From: CAVQCX01 sp963775335
GTDB taxonomy: Bacteria; Pseudomonadota; Gammaproteobacteria; Chromatiales; Chromatiaceae
Reading direction: 5' to 3'
Length of the DNA stretch: 64,000 nucleotides
Assembly (NCBI GenBank): GCA_963775335.1
Contig: CAVZIJ010000002.1
Span: forward strand, 434,001-498,000
Below are positions 36,555 through 44,991 of the stretch, piece after piece (positions within the stretch are counted from its first letter, which is position 1; each line of letters begins with the position of its first letter). The position numbers and the translations under genes are program-made. The notes under the pieces were generated by a model that did not search any database, was not told where the DNA came from, and worked only from the letters and a program-made list of their open reading frames with translations.

Positions 36555-38539
36555 GCCCTCCCCAGCGCCGCGCCCGCGGGTACGCGCGCCGCGCGCCGAG
36601 CCTGCTGCCGATAGCGCCGGTCGGTGGCGCTCACCGCCCCACCCACGGCCATGATCAAGCAGCCCAGCCAGATCCAGCGCACGAACGGTTTCTCGGAGAT
36701 GCGCAGCGCCCAGCTTCCCTTGTCGTCGAGCGAGTCACCGAGGGCGACGAACAGATCCCGGGTCAGCCCGGCATCGATGGCCGCCTCGGTCATCGGCATG
36801 GTCTGCACGTTGTAGACCCGCTTCTCGGGATACATCTCCGCCACTTCCCGACCACCCTGGGTCACCGTCAGGTGGGCCCGATGGGCCTTGTAGTTCGGAC
36901 CCAGGGTCGAGGTGACCCCGTGGAACGTGTAGGTGTATGCGCCCAGCTCGAAGCTCTCGCCCGGGCCCAGGCGGATATTCTTCTCGACGGTGTACATCGA
37001 GGCCAGGGTGATCCCGACCGTGAACACGCCCACGCCGATGTGCCCCAGCACCATGCCCCAGTAGCCCCGCGGAATGCCGGCGAGCCCGCGCGGCCCGGCC
37101 ATCCGCTCGCGTACGCCATTGAGGGTGACCAGGACCACCCAGGAGGCAATGGCGATCCCCAGGGCGGATTGCCAGTGGAAGGCCGGTCCCCAGATCGCCG
37201 GCAAGGTGACGCCGAGCACGACGGCCGCCAGCGCGGGCCATCGCAGTACACGCCAGAGCCGGGCGGGCTCGTCGGTCTTCCACCGAGTGGTGGGGCCGAC
37301 GCCGATCATCAGCGCCAGAGGTATCGCAAAGATCACGAACATGAAGCTGAACCAGGGGAACCCGACCGAGATCTTACGCAACGCCAGGGACGGATCGACC
37401 ATGTTGAGAAAGTCCACTACCAGCGGCGCGAGGGTACCCAGCAGCACCATCGCGGCGATCACCACCAGCAGCAGATTGTTGGAGAGCAGGCCGAGCTCCC
37501 GGGAGAACAGGCGGAAGCCAACGTCGCTCTTGACCACGGCCGCCCGCAGCCCGTACAGGAGCAGCGAGCCTCCCACCACGGTGGTCAGGAATATCAGAAT
37601 GAACAAGCCGCGCTTGGGATCGGCCGCGAAGGAGTGTACCGAGGTGAGCACCCCGGAGCGCACCAGGAAGGTACCGAGCAGACTCAACGAAAAGGCGAAG
37701 ATCGCCAGCAGCACCGTCCAGGCCTTGAACGCGCCGCGCTTTTCGGTCACCGCCAGAGAATGCATCAGGGCGGTACCCACCAGCCAGGGCATGAACGAGG
37801 CGTTCTCTACCGGGTCCCAGAACCACCAGCCGCCCCAGCCGAGCTCGTAATAGGCCCACCAGGAGCCCAGCGCGATCCCGACCGTCAGAAACAGCCAGGC
37901 GACATTGGTCCAGGGCCGCGACCAGCGGGCCCAGGCAGCGTCCAGGCGCCCACCCAGCATGGCGGCGATGGCAAAAGCGAAAGGCACGCAGAAGCCCACA
38001 TAGCCCATGTAGAGCATCGGCGGGTGGACGGCGAGCCCCGGGTCCTGCAGGAGGGGGTTCAGATCACGCCCCTGAACCGGCGCCGGCACCAGGCGCTCGA
38101 AGGGGTTGGAGGTAAACAGCATGAACAGGAGGAAACCAATGCTCACCAGGCCCATGACCCCGATCACACGCGCCACCATCGTCTCCGGCACGCTTCGGCT
38201 GAACAGCGCGACGGCCGAGGTCCAGACGCAGAGGATCAGGGACCAGAGCAGCAGGGACCCCTCGTGGGCACCCCAGACCCCCGAGATCTTATAGATGAAC
38301 GGCAGGTCGGTATTGGAATTGCTCGCCACGTAGGCCACCGTGAAATCGTTGGCCAGGAACGACCAGACCAGACATCCGAAGGCGGTTGCCACCAGCGCGG
38401 ACTGCGTCCAGGCCGCGGGGCGCGCCAGCCCGATCCAGGCGGTTATCCTGCGATGGGCACCCACCAGGGGAAGGAACGCCTGCACGATCGCCACGCACAG
38501 GGCGAGGATCAAAGCAAAATGGCCAATTTCGGGAATCAC
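36551..38539 (-). CDS. ccmF: Heme lyase subunit CcmF
   Basis: The product is 662 residues with about 15 membrane segments. The conserved tryptophan-rich heme-handling motif is WGGWWFWDPVENASFMPWL. HPPMLYMGYVGFCVPFAFA contains a conserved histidine. CcmF with CcmH (and CcmI) attaches heme to apocytochrome c in the periplasm. It is the first gene of the minus-strand ccmF-ccmG-ccmH-ccmI set. The ccmA-ccmE genes normally upstream are not adjacent here. Confidence 0.95.
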   Translation of the reverse strand: MIPEIGHFALILALCVAIVQAFLPLVGAHRRITAWIGLARPAAWTQSALVATAFGCLVWSFLANDFTVAYVASNSNTDLPFIYKISGVWGAHEGSLLLWSLILCVWTSAVALFSRSVPETMVARVIGVMGLVSIGFLLFMLFTSNPFERLVPAPVQGRDLNPLLQDPGLAVHPPMLYMGYVGFCVPFAFAIAAMLGGRLDAAWARWSRPWTNVAWLFLTVGIALGSWWAYYELGWGGWWFWDPVENASFMPWLVGTALMHSLAVTEKRGAFKAWTVLLAIFAFSLSLLGTFLVRSGVLTSVHSFAADPKRGLFILIFLTTVVGGSLLLYGLRAAVVKSDVGFRLFSRELGLLSNNLLLVVIAAMVLLGTLAPLVVDFLNMVDPSLALRKISVGFPWFSFMFVIFAIPLALMIGVGPTTRWKTDEPARLWRVLRWPALAAVVLGVTLPAIWGPAFHWQSALGIAIASWVVLVTLNGVRERMAGPRGLAGIPRGYWGMVLGHIGVGVFTVGITLASMYTVEKNIRLGPGESFELGAYTYTFHGVTSTLGPNYKAHRAHLTVTQGGREVAEMYPEKRVYNVQTMPMTEAAIDAGLTRDLFVALGDSLDDKGSWALRISEKPFVRWIWLGCLIMAVGGAVSATDRRYRQQARRAARVPAGAALGRA

Positions 38540-38773
38540 CGGTCAGCTCCTCCTCACCTAGCTGTTTATTGGGGCTCGCTCCGGTGCCGCGTCGAGCCGG
38601 AACGAGAGGGCACATAGTATATGAAACCTGTCGCTGTCGGCAGGCCGCCGCGGGTTTGACCCGGGAGCGACGCCAAAGTTGCAGGTCGCCCCGCCCGGCA
38701 CTCCCGCCAGCGGGTCCATTAGACTACCCTGGAAGCGGGTTGCCGACCATTTTCAGGCGGGTGATGACCGACG

Positions 38774-39095
38774 GACGACAAACCGCGCATCGCCTGTTTC
38801 TCCATGGAGATCGGCCTGCCCGATGCCATTCCCACCGACGCCGATGGCCTGGGCATTCTCGCCGGCGACACCTCCCGCTCCGCCGCCGATCTGGGCCCGC
38901 CGATGGTCGCGGTCAGCCTGCTGTTCACGGGCTTGGTGCGGCTACGCTCCCTGGCCGAGGTCCGCGGTCCTCTGCAGGCGATCTTCGCCGGCAAGGCCCA
39001 TCCCCTCGACCTGCCGGGCAAGGGGCTGGTGCAGGAGATCCGCCGGGTGGGCGCGACTGGTCGATCAATACGTCGCCAAGGCGTACTTCCTCTGA
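38774..39095 (+). pseudogene. Alpha-glucan phosphorylase (GT35) remnant with large internal deletions
   Basis: Three pieces of the enzyme are joined. KPRIACFSMEIGLPDAIPT and GLGILAGDTSRSAADLG match the N-terminal substrate region. GPLQAIFAGKAHPLDLPGKG belongs several hundred residues later. In another frame, ARLVDQYVAKAYFL followed by TGA resembles the extreme C-terminus. The pyridoxal-phosphate lysine region is lost. It cannot be active. Intact relatives are over 800 residues long, so more than 80 percent is gone. Confidence 0.72.
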
Positions 39096-39100
39096 AACGC

Positions 39101-39125
39101 AGGCCCCGCGCAGGGCGCGGGGCCT
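39101..39125. terminator. Strong hairpin between convergent genes
   Basis: AGGCCCCGCG and CGCGGGGCCT form a perfect 10-bp stem with a five-base loop. It lies just after the stop of the phosphorylase remnant and 30 bp downstream of the convergent DUF302-like gene. T residues follow only weakly on the minus strand (GCGTTTC), so it could terminate in both directions, with lower certainty than a classical terminator. Confidence 0.6.
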
Positions 39126-39154
39126 CGGTCAGGCCTCGGCTCCGATCGGCAGGA

Positions 39155-40069
39155 TCATTTCTTGCGCATCAGCTCGGCGAGACTCTCGGCGCTCGCCGCC
39201 ATGTCGTCGGGCACCTCGGCGATCTTCATGAAGGTGCCCATGGTAAGGTCCGGAAACATGATGGCAATACGGTACTTGCCCGGCAGGTAGACGACGCTCT
39301 TGCCGCTGACCAGCAGCTCCCAGGGCAGGGACGCGGTGGATTTCGGGGTCCCCGTATCCAGGCTCTGCATGATCTTCTGGATCCGCCCGCCGGCCCATTT
39401 GCCGCGATGCAGCTGGACGCCGAACGCCGTGTGGTCGGCGTCGACGTCGACCTTCCAGACCGCGGACATGTCCGAGGCGGGATCCGCCAGCGCCGCCTCG
39501 AGCCGGCGCACCGCATCCGCATGGCTGTCGAAGCTGGCGATGGCCTTGGTGTCCTCGAAATAAGGCATGAGCATCATGTAATGGTAGGACTCGAGCTCCT
39601 TGGGCGAGAGACCCTTGGCCCCGAAGCTGCCCTGATTGCCCAGGGCTTTGCTGTACTCGGCCGCCACGGCGGACAGGTCGCCGATGTGGTACGCAAAACC
39701 CATGTACATGGGGTTGACGTAGGTCACTTCGATCGACCCGTCGTCGTTCGTCACGGCAACGCGCACCACGGCGCCAAACCCGCCGTACTGGTCCTTGGCC
39801 GCCGCCTTGAGCAGCGTCGGACTGGTGGTCCCGATGATGACGGCCGATCCATCGGGATAGGGGGAGTACTGTCCGAGGATCTGCAGCCCGCCGCCCTGGA
39901 GCTTGGTCTTTACAGCCGCGACCGCTTCGTCGAGGGTCGTGCCGGAGGTGTCTGCAACGATGAACGGTCGATAGATGCCCTCTGCCTGCACCGCTGCGCT
40001 GAGCAGCAGGAGGGCGGAGCCTATCCAAAGGATGCCGATACGCGCGGCCAACCCACCCACTAGATTCAT
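39155..40069 (-). CDS. Exported protein with DUF302-like features
   Basis: The product is 304 residues with a signal peptide (IGILWIGSALLLLSAAVQA). The part after it (TLDEAVAAVKTKLQGGGLQIL, then GFGAVVRVAV) looks like a DUF302-type fold. The second half has HADAVRRLEAALADP and LVSGKSVVYLPGKYRIAIM. No cofactor-binding or catalytic motif was seen. It is probably periplasmic. It has no obvious operon partner: lysS lies 260 bp upstream on the same strand. Confidence 0.6.
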   Translation of the reverse strand: MNLVGGLAARIGILWIGSALLLLSAAVQAEGIYRPFIVADTSGTTLDEAVAAVKTKLQGGGLQILGQYSPYPDGSAVIIGTTSPTLLKAAAKDQYGGFGAVVRVAVTNDDGSIEVTYVNPMYMGFAYHIGDLSAVAAEYSKALGNQGSFGAKGLSPKELESYHYMMLMPYFEDTKAIASFDSHADAVRRLEAALADPASDMSAVWKVDVDADHTAFGVQLHRGKWAGGRIQKIMQSLDTGTPKSTASLPWELLVSGKSVVYLPGKYRIAIMFPDLTMGTFMKIAEVPDDMAASAESLAELMRKK

Positions 40070-40330
40070 TTGCCCTGCCTCCTCCGCTATCTGATAGTTG
40101 TTCCGGCCTTAACGGCCCCTGACCGGCCAGCCCGGTCGGGTCCGGCCGCCGAGCTCCCCTCACCCGGCTGCGCAAGTATAGCCGAGCCGCTCGCGGCCCT
40201 ATACGGGCCAGACCTGCGATGCACTCGGCCCGCCTGCCACAGGAGACCCGCCGCCGGGTCGATCACGCGTCAACCGGCCGCTGGTTGCCGAGCGGGCCGA
40301 TCGCCGGTGAAGCGCCCGCCCGAGGCGAAG

Positions 40331-41860
40331 CTATTCGGGCCTCATGTGGGGAAACAACAGAACATCCCGGATCGACGGCGAATCGGTGAACAGCATGACG
40401 AGGCGGTCTATGCCGATCCCCTCGCCGGCGGTGGGCGGCATGCCGTGCTCCAGGGCACGGATGTAGTCGGCGTCGAAATGCATGGCTTCCTCGTCACCCG
40501 CTTCCTTCTCCGCTACCTGCTGGCGGAAGCGCTCGGCCTGGTCCTCCGCATCGTTGAGCTCGGAGAAGCCGTTGGCGATCTCCCGAGCGCCGACGAAGAG
40601 CTCGAAGCGGTCGGTGACGAAGGGGTCGTCGTCGTTGCGCCGCGCAAGCGGAGAGACCTCGGTAGGAAAGGCCGTGATGAAGGTCGGATGCTTGAGACGC
40701 GATTCCACGGTCTTCTCGAAGATCTCGATCTGCACCTTGCCGAGACCCCAGGAGTCCTTCAGCGGGATCTGCAGGCGAGACGAGACGGCCCGGGCGAGAT
40801 CGAGATCATCGAGCTCCGTCTCGCTGATATCGGGATTGAAGTGCAGGACGGATTCCTTGACCGTCATCCGGGCGAACGGCCGGCCGAAGTCGTACTCCTC
40901 ACCCTGGTAGCTGACGGTGGTCCCACCGCGAACCTCGATGGCCAGGGCGCGCAGCATCGCCTCCGTGAGGTCCATGAGGTCGTGGTAATCCGCGTAGGCC
41001 TCGTAGAACTCCAGCATGGTGAACTCGGGGTTGTGCCGGGTGGACAGTCCCTCGTTGCGAAAATTGCGGTTGATCTCGTAGACCTTCTCGAAACCGCCGA
41101 CCACCAGGCGCTTGAGATAGAGCTCGGGGGCAATGCGCAGAAACATGTCCATGTCGAGCGCGTTGTGCCGCGTGACGAATGGCCGCGCGGTCGCGCCGCC
41201 CGGGATCGCCTGCATCATCGGGGTCTCCACCTCGAGAAAGCCACGCGCATCGAGATAGCGACGGATGAGCTGCACGATGCGCGTGCGGGTACGGAAGGTC
41301 TCGCGGGCCGCCTCGTTCACGATCAGGTCCAGATAGCGCTGGCGGTAACGGCTCTCCTGGTCGGTCAGCCCGTGCCACTTCTCTGGCAGGGGACGCAGCG
41401 ACTTGGTGAGCAGGCGCAGGCTGTCACAGCGCACCGAAAGCTCCCCGGTCCGGGTCTTGAACAGCACACCCTCGGCGCCGACGATGTCGCCTATATCCCA
41501 GTCCTTCTTGTAGCGCTCGTAGGCCGGCTCTCCGACCGTGTCACGCTGGATGAAGATCTGGATTCGGCCGGACATGTCGAGCAGGTGGGAGAAGCTCACC
41601 TTGCCCATCACGCGGCGGCTCATCAGCCGTCCCGCCACGCAGACCCGCTGGGCCAGCGCTTCCAGCTCCTCGTGGGAGCGCTCGCCGTACTCCGCATGCA
41701 GCTCCCCCGCCACTACGTTGCGGCGAAAATCGTTGGGAAAGGCAACCCGCTGTTCTTGGCGCAGCCGATCGAGCTTGGCCCGGCGCTCGGCGACGAGCTT
41801 GTCGTCGGATTCCTGGGTCGGTTCGATGATCGCGTCGGCGGAAGGAGCTTGGTCGGACAT
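40331..41860 (-). CDS. lysS: Lysyl-tRNA synthetase, class II
   Basis: The product is 509 residues, the usual length. The OB-fold anticodon domain has GRLMSRRVMGKVSF. The class II motifs are visible: motif 1 RGFLEVETPMM, motif 2 RNFRNEGLSTRHNPEFTMLE and motif 3 GIGIDRLVMLF. It charges tRNA-Lys. It follows prfB on the same strand, as in many gammaproteobacteria, separated by 88 bp that contain a REP hairpin. Confidence 0.96.
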   Translation of the reverse strand: MSDQAPSADAIIEPTQESDDKLVAERRAKLDRLRQEQRVAFPNDFRRNVVAGELHAEYGERSHEELEALAQRVCVAGRLMSRRVMGKVSFSHLLDMSGRIQIFIQRDTVGEPAYERYKKDWDIGDIVGAEGVLFKTRTGELSVRCDSLRLLTKSLRPLPEKWHGLTDQESRYRQRYLDLIVNEAARETFRTRTRIVQLIRRYLDARGFLEVETPMMQAIPGGATARPFVTRHNALDMDMFLRIAPELYLKRLVVGGFEKVYEINRNFRNEGLSTRHNPEFTMLEFYEAYADYHDLMDLTEAMLRALAIEVRGGTTVSYQGEEYDFGRPFARMTVKESVLHFNPDISETELDDLDLARAVSSRLQIPLKDSWGLGKVQIEIFEKTVESRLKHPTFITAFPTEVSPLARRNDDDPFVTDRFELFVGAREIANGFSELNDAEDQAERFRQQVAEKEAGDEEAMHFDADYIRALEHGMPPTAGEGIGIDRLVMLFTDSPSIRDVLLFPHMRPE

Positions 41861-41916
41861 GGGCTGGGTAATCGGTAGACAAGGGGAAAGAGGATAAACC
41901 CTGGGCAGAGATTGTT

Positions 41917-41944
41917 GTAGGAGCGAGCCCCAGCTCGCTCCTAC
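41917..41944. repeat. Solitary perfect REP-like hairpin between prfB and lysS
   Basis: GTAGGAGCGAG and CTCGCTCCTAC form a perfect 11-bp stem around CCCCAG. It starts with the same GTAGGAGC foot as the array units and lies four bases after the prfB stop. It may attenuate readthrough into lysS or protect the prfB mRNA end. Confidence 0.8.
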
Positions 41945-41948
41945 ACCC

Positions 41949-43046
41949 TCACAGCCCCGCCTTCAGGCTTGCCTCGATGAACCCATCGAGCTCGCCGTCG
42001 AGCACCGCCTGCGTGTTGCCTACCTCGATTCCGGTGCGCAGATCCTTGATGCGCGACTGATCGAGCACGTAGGAGCGGATCTGGCTGCCCCAGCCGATGT
42101 CCGACTTGGTATCTTCCACAGCCTGCTGGCTTTCCCGGCGCTTGAGCACCTCCAGCTCGTAGAGCTTGGCCCGCAGCTGCTTCATGGCGCGGTCGCGGTT
42201 CTGGTGCTGGGAGCGCTCGCTCTGACACTGCACCACGATGCCCGAGGGGTTGTGGGTGATGCGCACGGCGGACTCGGTTCGGTTGACGTGCTGACCGCCC
42301 GCGCCGCTCGCCCGGTAAACGTCCACCCGCAGGTCTGCCGGAACGATCTCGATCGCGATCTCGTCGTCGACCTCGGGAGAGACGAACACGGCCGCGAACG
42401 AGGTATGGCGCCGGTTGCCCGCATCGAATGGGGACTTGCGGACCAGCCGGTGCACGCCGATCTCGGTGCGCAGCCAGCCGAAGGCGTAGTCGCCCTCGAA
42501 GCGCACCGTGGCGCTCTTGATGCCCGCCACCTCGCCGGCGGAGACCTCCATCAGCTCGGTCTTGAGCTCGTGCTTCTCGCCCAGCGCAGGTACATGCGAA
42601 GCAGCATCTCGGCCCAGTCCTGGGCCTCGGTGCCGCCCGAGCCCGCCTGGATGTCGACGAAGGCGTTGCAGGCATCCATCTCACCGGAGAACATGCGCTG
42701 GAACTCGAGCTCCTCCACCCGGGCCTCGTAGCGGTCGACATCGGCAGCGACGGCATCGACCGTGTCCGAATCCCCGTCGTCGACCGCCATGTCGAGCAGA
42801 TCGCCCGCATCGGCGATACCCGCCGACAGGGAGTCGAGAGAGACAACGACATGCTCGAGAGAAGCACGCTCCCGGCCGAGCCCCTGGGCCCGCTCGGGGT
42901 TGCTCCAGATGTGTGGATCTTCCAGCTCGCGCAGGACCTCGGTCAGGCGCTCTTTCTTGGTCGCGTAGTCAAAGATACCCCCTAAGGGACTCTACGCGCC
43001 CTCTCAGGTCCCTGATTTTATTGGAGATCGGATTGATGTCCTGCAT
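41949..43046 (-). CDS. prfB: Peptide chain release factor 2, with programmed +1 frameshift
   Basis: The ATG at 43046 starts MQDINPISNKIRDL; after 25 codons a TGA in CTTTGAC is bypassed by +1 shifting to give DYATKKERLTEV. The GGQ peptidyl-hydrolysis motif is in GAGGQHVNRTESAV and the stop-recognition SPF motif in KSPFDAGNRRHTSF. A second, unexpected break occurs at the C run 42580-42582, where one G of the coding strand is missing (RMYLRWGEKHEL is split). Allowing for both, the product is 365 residues, the same as E. coli RF2. The second break is probably a consensus error because RF2 is essential. Confidence 0.93.
42968..42974 (-). promoter_or_regulatory. RF2 programmed frameshift site
   Basis: The slippery sequence CTTTGAC is preceded three bases upstream by the Shine-Dalgarno-like AGGGGG. 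This is the conserved autoregulatory site: low RF2 slows termination at the UGA and favours the +1 shift. Confidence 0.95.
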
Positions 43047-43175
43047 GGCGTGACGGCTCGAAAGAAAGCGCGAATGTTACCCGAATCGGCCAACTGCCGA
43101 AACTGGGAGGCAGGCGCTTGTTGACGCGCCCCCCTTGCCTTAGGCTTTGGACGGCCCCGCACCCGAGGACCCCCC

Positions 43176-44225
43176 ATGGAGCTCGACCTCGAACGTTTCC
43201 GCCGGCTGGTACCATTGAGCACCCTGCACGAGGAGAGCCTCGGCGCGCTGGCCTCTGCGGCCCAACTGCAGCGTTACAGCGCGGGCGACAGGCTGTTCTC
43301 CATCGGCGACGAGGATCGCGACACCGTTTACCTGCTGACCGGCGAGGTCGTGCTCAAGGACCGCAACGGCTACAGCTACGGGATCCAGGCGGGACACGCG
43401 CAAGGACGCTTCCCCCTCGCGAACATCAAACCGCGCCAGTTCGGCGCCTACGTGACATCGGCGGACGCCCAGGTGGTGCGCATCGACGGCCAGCTGTTGG
43501 AGAAGCTGGTTGCCTGGGACCACCTCACCGCCCCGCCCGACACGGGGATCGAGGTGGCCGAGATCGAGGGCTTCGCCGAGGAGGACCGGGAGTGGCTGCT
43601 GGCCCTGCTGCGTACGCCGGCATTCCTGCGCCTGCCCGGTGCCAATCTGGAAGCGCTATTCGCCGCCCTGGAGGAGCTGCAGGTCGAGCGCGGCCAGCAG
43701 ATCATCCGTCAAGGTGAGCCCGGAGACTATTATTATCTGATCCGCGAGGGGCGCTGCGAGGTCAGCCGTACCCTGGGTCCGAGAAAGACCGTGCTGGCGG
43801 CGCGCGGCCCGGGCGATGCCTTCGGGGAAGAGGCGCTGATCTCCTCGGCACCCCGCAACGCGGACGTCGTCATGCTGACCGACGGCCGTCTGATGCGTCT
43901 GTCCAAGGAGCGCTTCCACGCCTTGCTGGAGCAGCCGCTGCTGCGCCGCATCGATCTGCGGCAGGCCTCCGAGCTCATCCAGCGGGGCGCCACACGGGTC
44001 GACGTGCGCACCGAGGAGGAGTTCAAGTTCTCCGACATCAAAGGGGCCCTCAATATCCCGCTGTATCTCCTGCGTCTGAGAATGCCCAGGCTCGACCAGG
44101 GCCGCAGCTACATCGTCTACTGCGACACGGGAGAGCGCAGCGCCGTGGCTGCCTTCGTGATGGCCCATCAGGGGCTCGACGTCTACGTGCTCAAGGGCGG
44201 CCTCAGCGCGGCGATGGGGGAGTAG
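43176..44225 (+). CDS. Cyclic-nucleotide-binding domains fused to a rhodanese domain
   Basis: The product is 349 residues. A degenerate cNMP-binding-like domain (about 15-110; SAGDRLFSIGDEDRDTVYLL) is followed by a better one (about 150-255; GQQIIRQGEPGDYYYLIREG and GDAFGEEALI). The C-terminal rhodanese domain (about 262-345) has TRVDVRTEEEF and the active loop VYCDTGERS with its catalytic Cys. There is no DNA-binding domain, so it is not a CRP regulator. It probably couples cNMP binding to persulfide or thiol chemistry; the role is unknown. It is transcribed divergently from prfB. Confidence 0.85.
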   Translation: MELDLERFRRLVPLSTLHEESLGALASAAQLQRYSAGDRLFSIGDEDRDTVYLLTGEVVLKDRNGYSYGIQAGHAQGRFPLANIKPRQFGAYVTSADAQVVRIDGQLLEKLVAWDHLTAPPDTGIEVAEIEGFAEEDREWLLALLRTPAFLRLPGANLEALFAALEELQVERGQQIIRQGEPGDYYYLIREGRCEVSRTLGPRKTVLAARGPGDAFGEEALISSAPRNADVVMLTDGRLMRLSKERFHALLEQPLLRRIDLRQASELIQRGATRVDVRTEEEFKFSDIKGALNIPLYLLRLRMPRLDQGRSYIVYCDTGERSAVAAFVMAHQGLDVYVLKGGLSAAMGE

Positions 44226-44230
44226 GCCGC

Positions 44231-44308
<78 letters not shown>

Positions 44309-44314
44309 GGGATT

Positions 44315-44337
44315 GTAGGAGCGAGCTCCAGCTCGCG
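44315..44337. repeat. Solitary REP-like hairpin after the heptamer array
   Basis: GTAGGAGCGAGCTCC then AGCTCGCG resembles the copies at 28270 and 41917 and has the GTAG foot. It lies between the heptamer repeat and a second-family element. Confidence 0.7.
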
Positions 44338-44370
44338 ATAGCCGCTGGCACCGAAAGAGCAGACAACAGC

Positions 44371-44392
44371 CCGTAGCGAAGCGCATCCCGCC
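44371..44392. repeat. REP-like element, second family, inverted
   Basis: CCGTAGCGAAGCGCATCCCG then CC is the reverse complement of the GGCGGGATGCGCTTCGC arm found at 27478, 33681 and 51170. Only one arm is clear. Confidence 0.55.
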
Positions 44393-44461
44393 AAACGCGG
44401 CTCGCCGCGCCAAGAGAACCCCGTAGGCCAGATGCGGCGCAGCCGTTATCTGATGCAATGC

Positions 44462-44989
44462 TCAATGGGCGGATCGACCCGCGATCCACAGCAGCCACTG
44501 GTTCGCTGCCATGGCGAGCAGCACCGACGCGGCGAAGGCGTAGAGCCCATAATCCACCCTCACTTCGGCGATCGAGCCAAGCTTCACGCTCGCAACCAGA
44601 GTGGCCACCACGAACACGTCGAGCATCGACCACTTCCCGTAATGGGCGATCCAACGCACGTGCCGGCGGTGCCGAGCACTCTCGGCCGGCTCCAGGTTCC
44701 ATACCCGAAACAGCAGCCCCAGCTTGAGCAGCGGCAGCAGAACGCTGAACCCGAGGATCACCGCGAAGAGCATCCACTCCCCCGCCCCGGCCAGGTTCTC
44801 AAGGCCGCTGTAGAGCGAGACCTCGTTGGAGAAGACGAAGAACTTCTCCAGGGTGAGCAGCGGCGCGAAGACACCCACCACCAGCAGGGCGAGGGCAGCC
44901 GCCAGCAGCAGGTTCAGCCCGGCTCCGGTCCTTGGATGCCGGCGCGCCAGGCTGTCCGGCCTGAGCCGGACGCGCGATCCGCGGCCCAT
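44462..44989 (-). CDS. PqiA-like integral membrane protein
   Basis: The product is 175 residues from the ATG at 44989. Four membrane segments are evident, with LLVVGVFAPLLTLEKFFVF, EWMLFAVILGFSVLLPLLKLG and the family motif GKWSMLDVFVVATLVASVKLG. Only one PqiA module is present and no PqiB/MCE partner follows. PqiA proteins work with MCE proteins in lipid transport between membranes. It starts three bases after the tilS stop, so it belongs to the tilS transcript. Confidence 0.85.
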   Translation of the reverse strand: MGRGSRVRLRPDSLARRHPRTGAGLNLLLAAALALLVVGVFAPLLTLEKFFVFSNEVSLYSGLENLAGAGEWMLFAVILGFSVLLPLLKLGLLFRVWNLEPAESARHRRHVRWIAHYGKWSMLDVFVVATLVASVKLGSIAEVRVDYGLYAFAASVLLAMAANQWLLWIAGRSAH

Positions 44990-44991
44990 CC

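Noticed and set aside
36872..38617. Long plus-strand open frame opposite ccmF
   Set aside because: It is a shadow of CcmF, which has clear heme-lyase motifs on the minus strand.
38804..40063. A 419-residue plus-strand protein
   Set aside because: Only its first part has meaning, as the phosphorylase remnant; the remainder is antisense to the DUF302-like gene.
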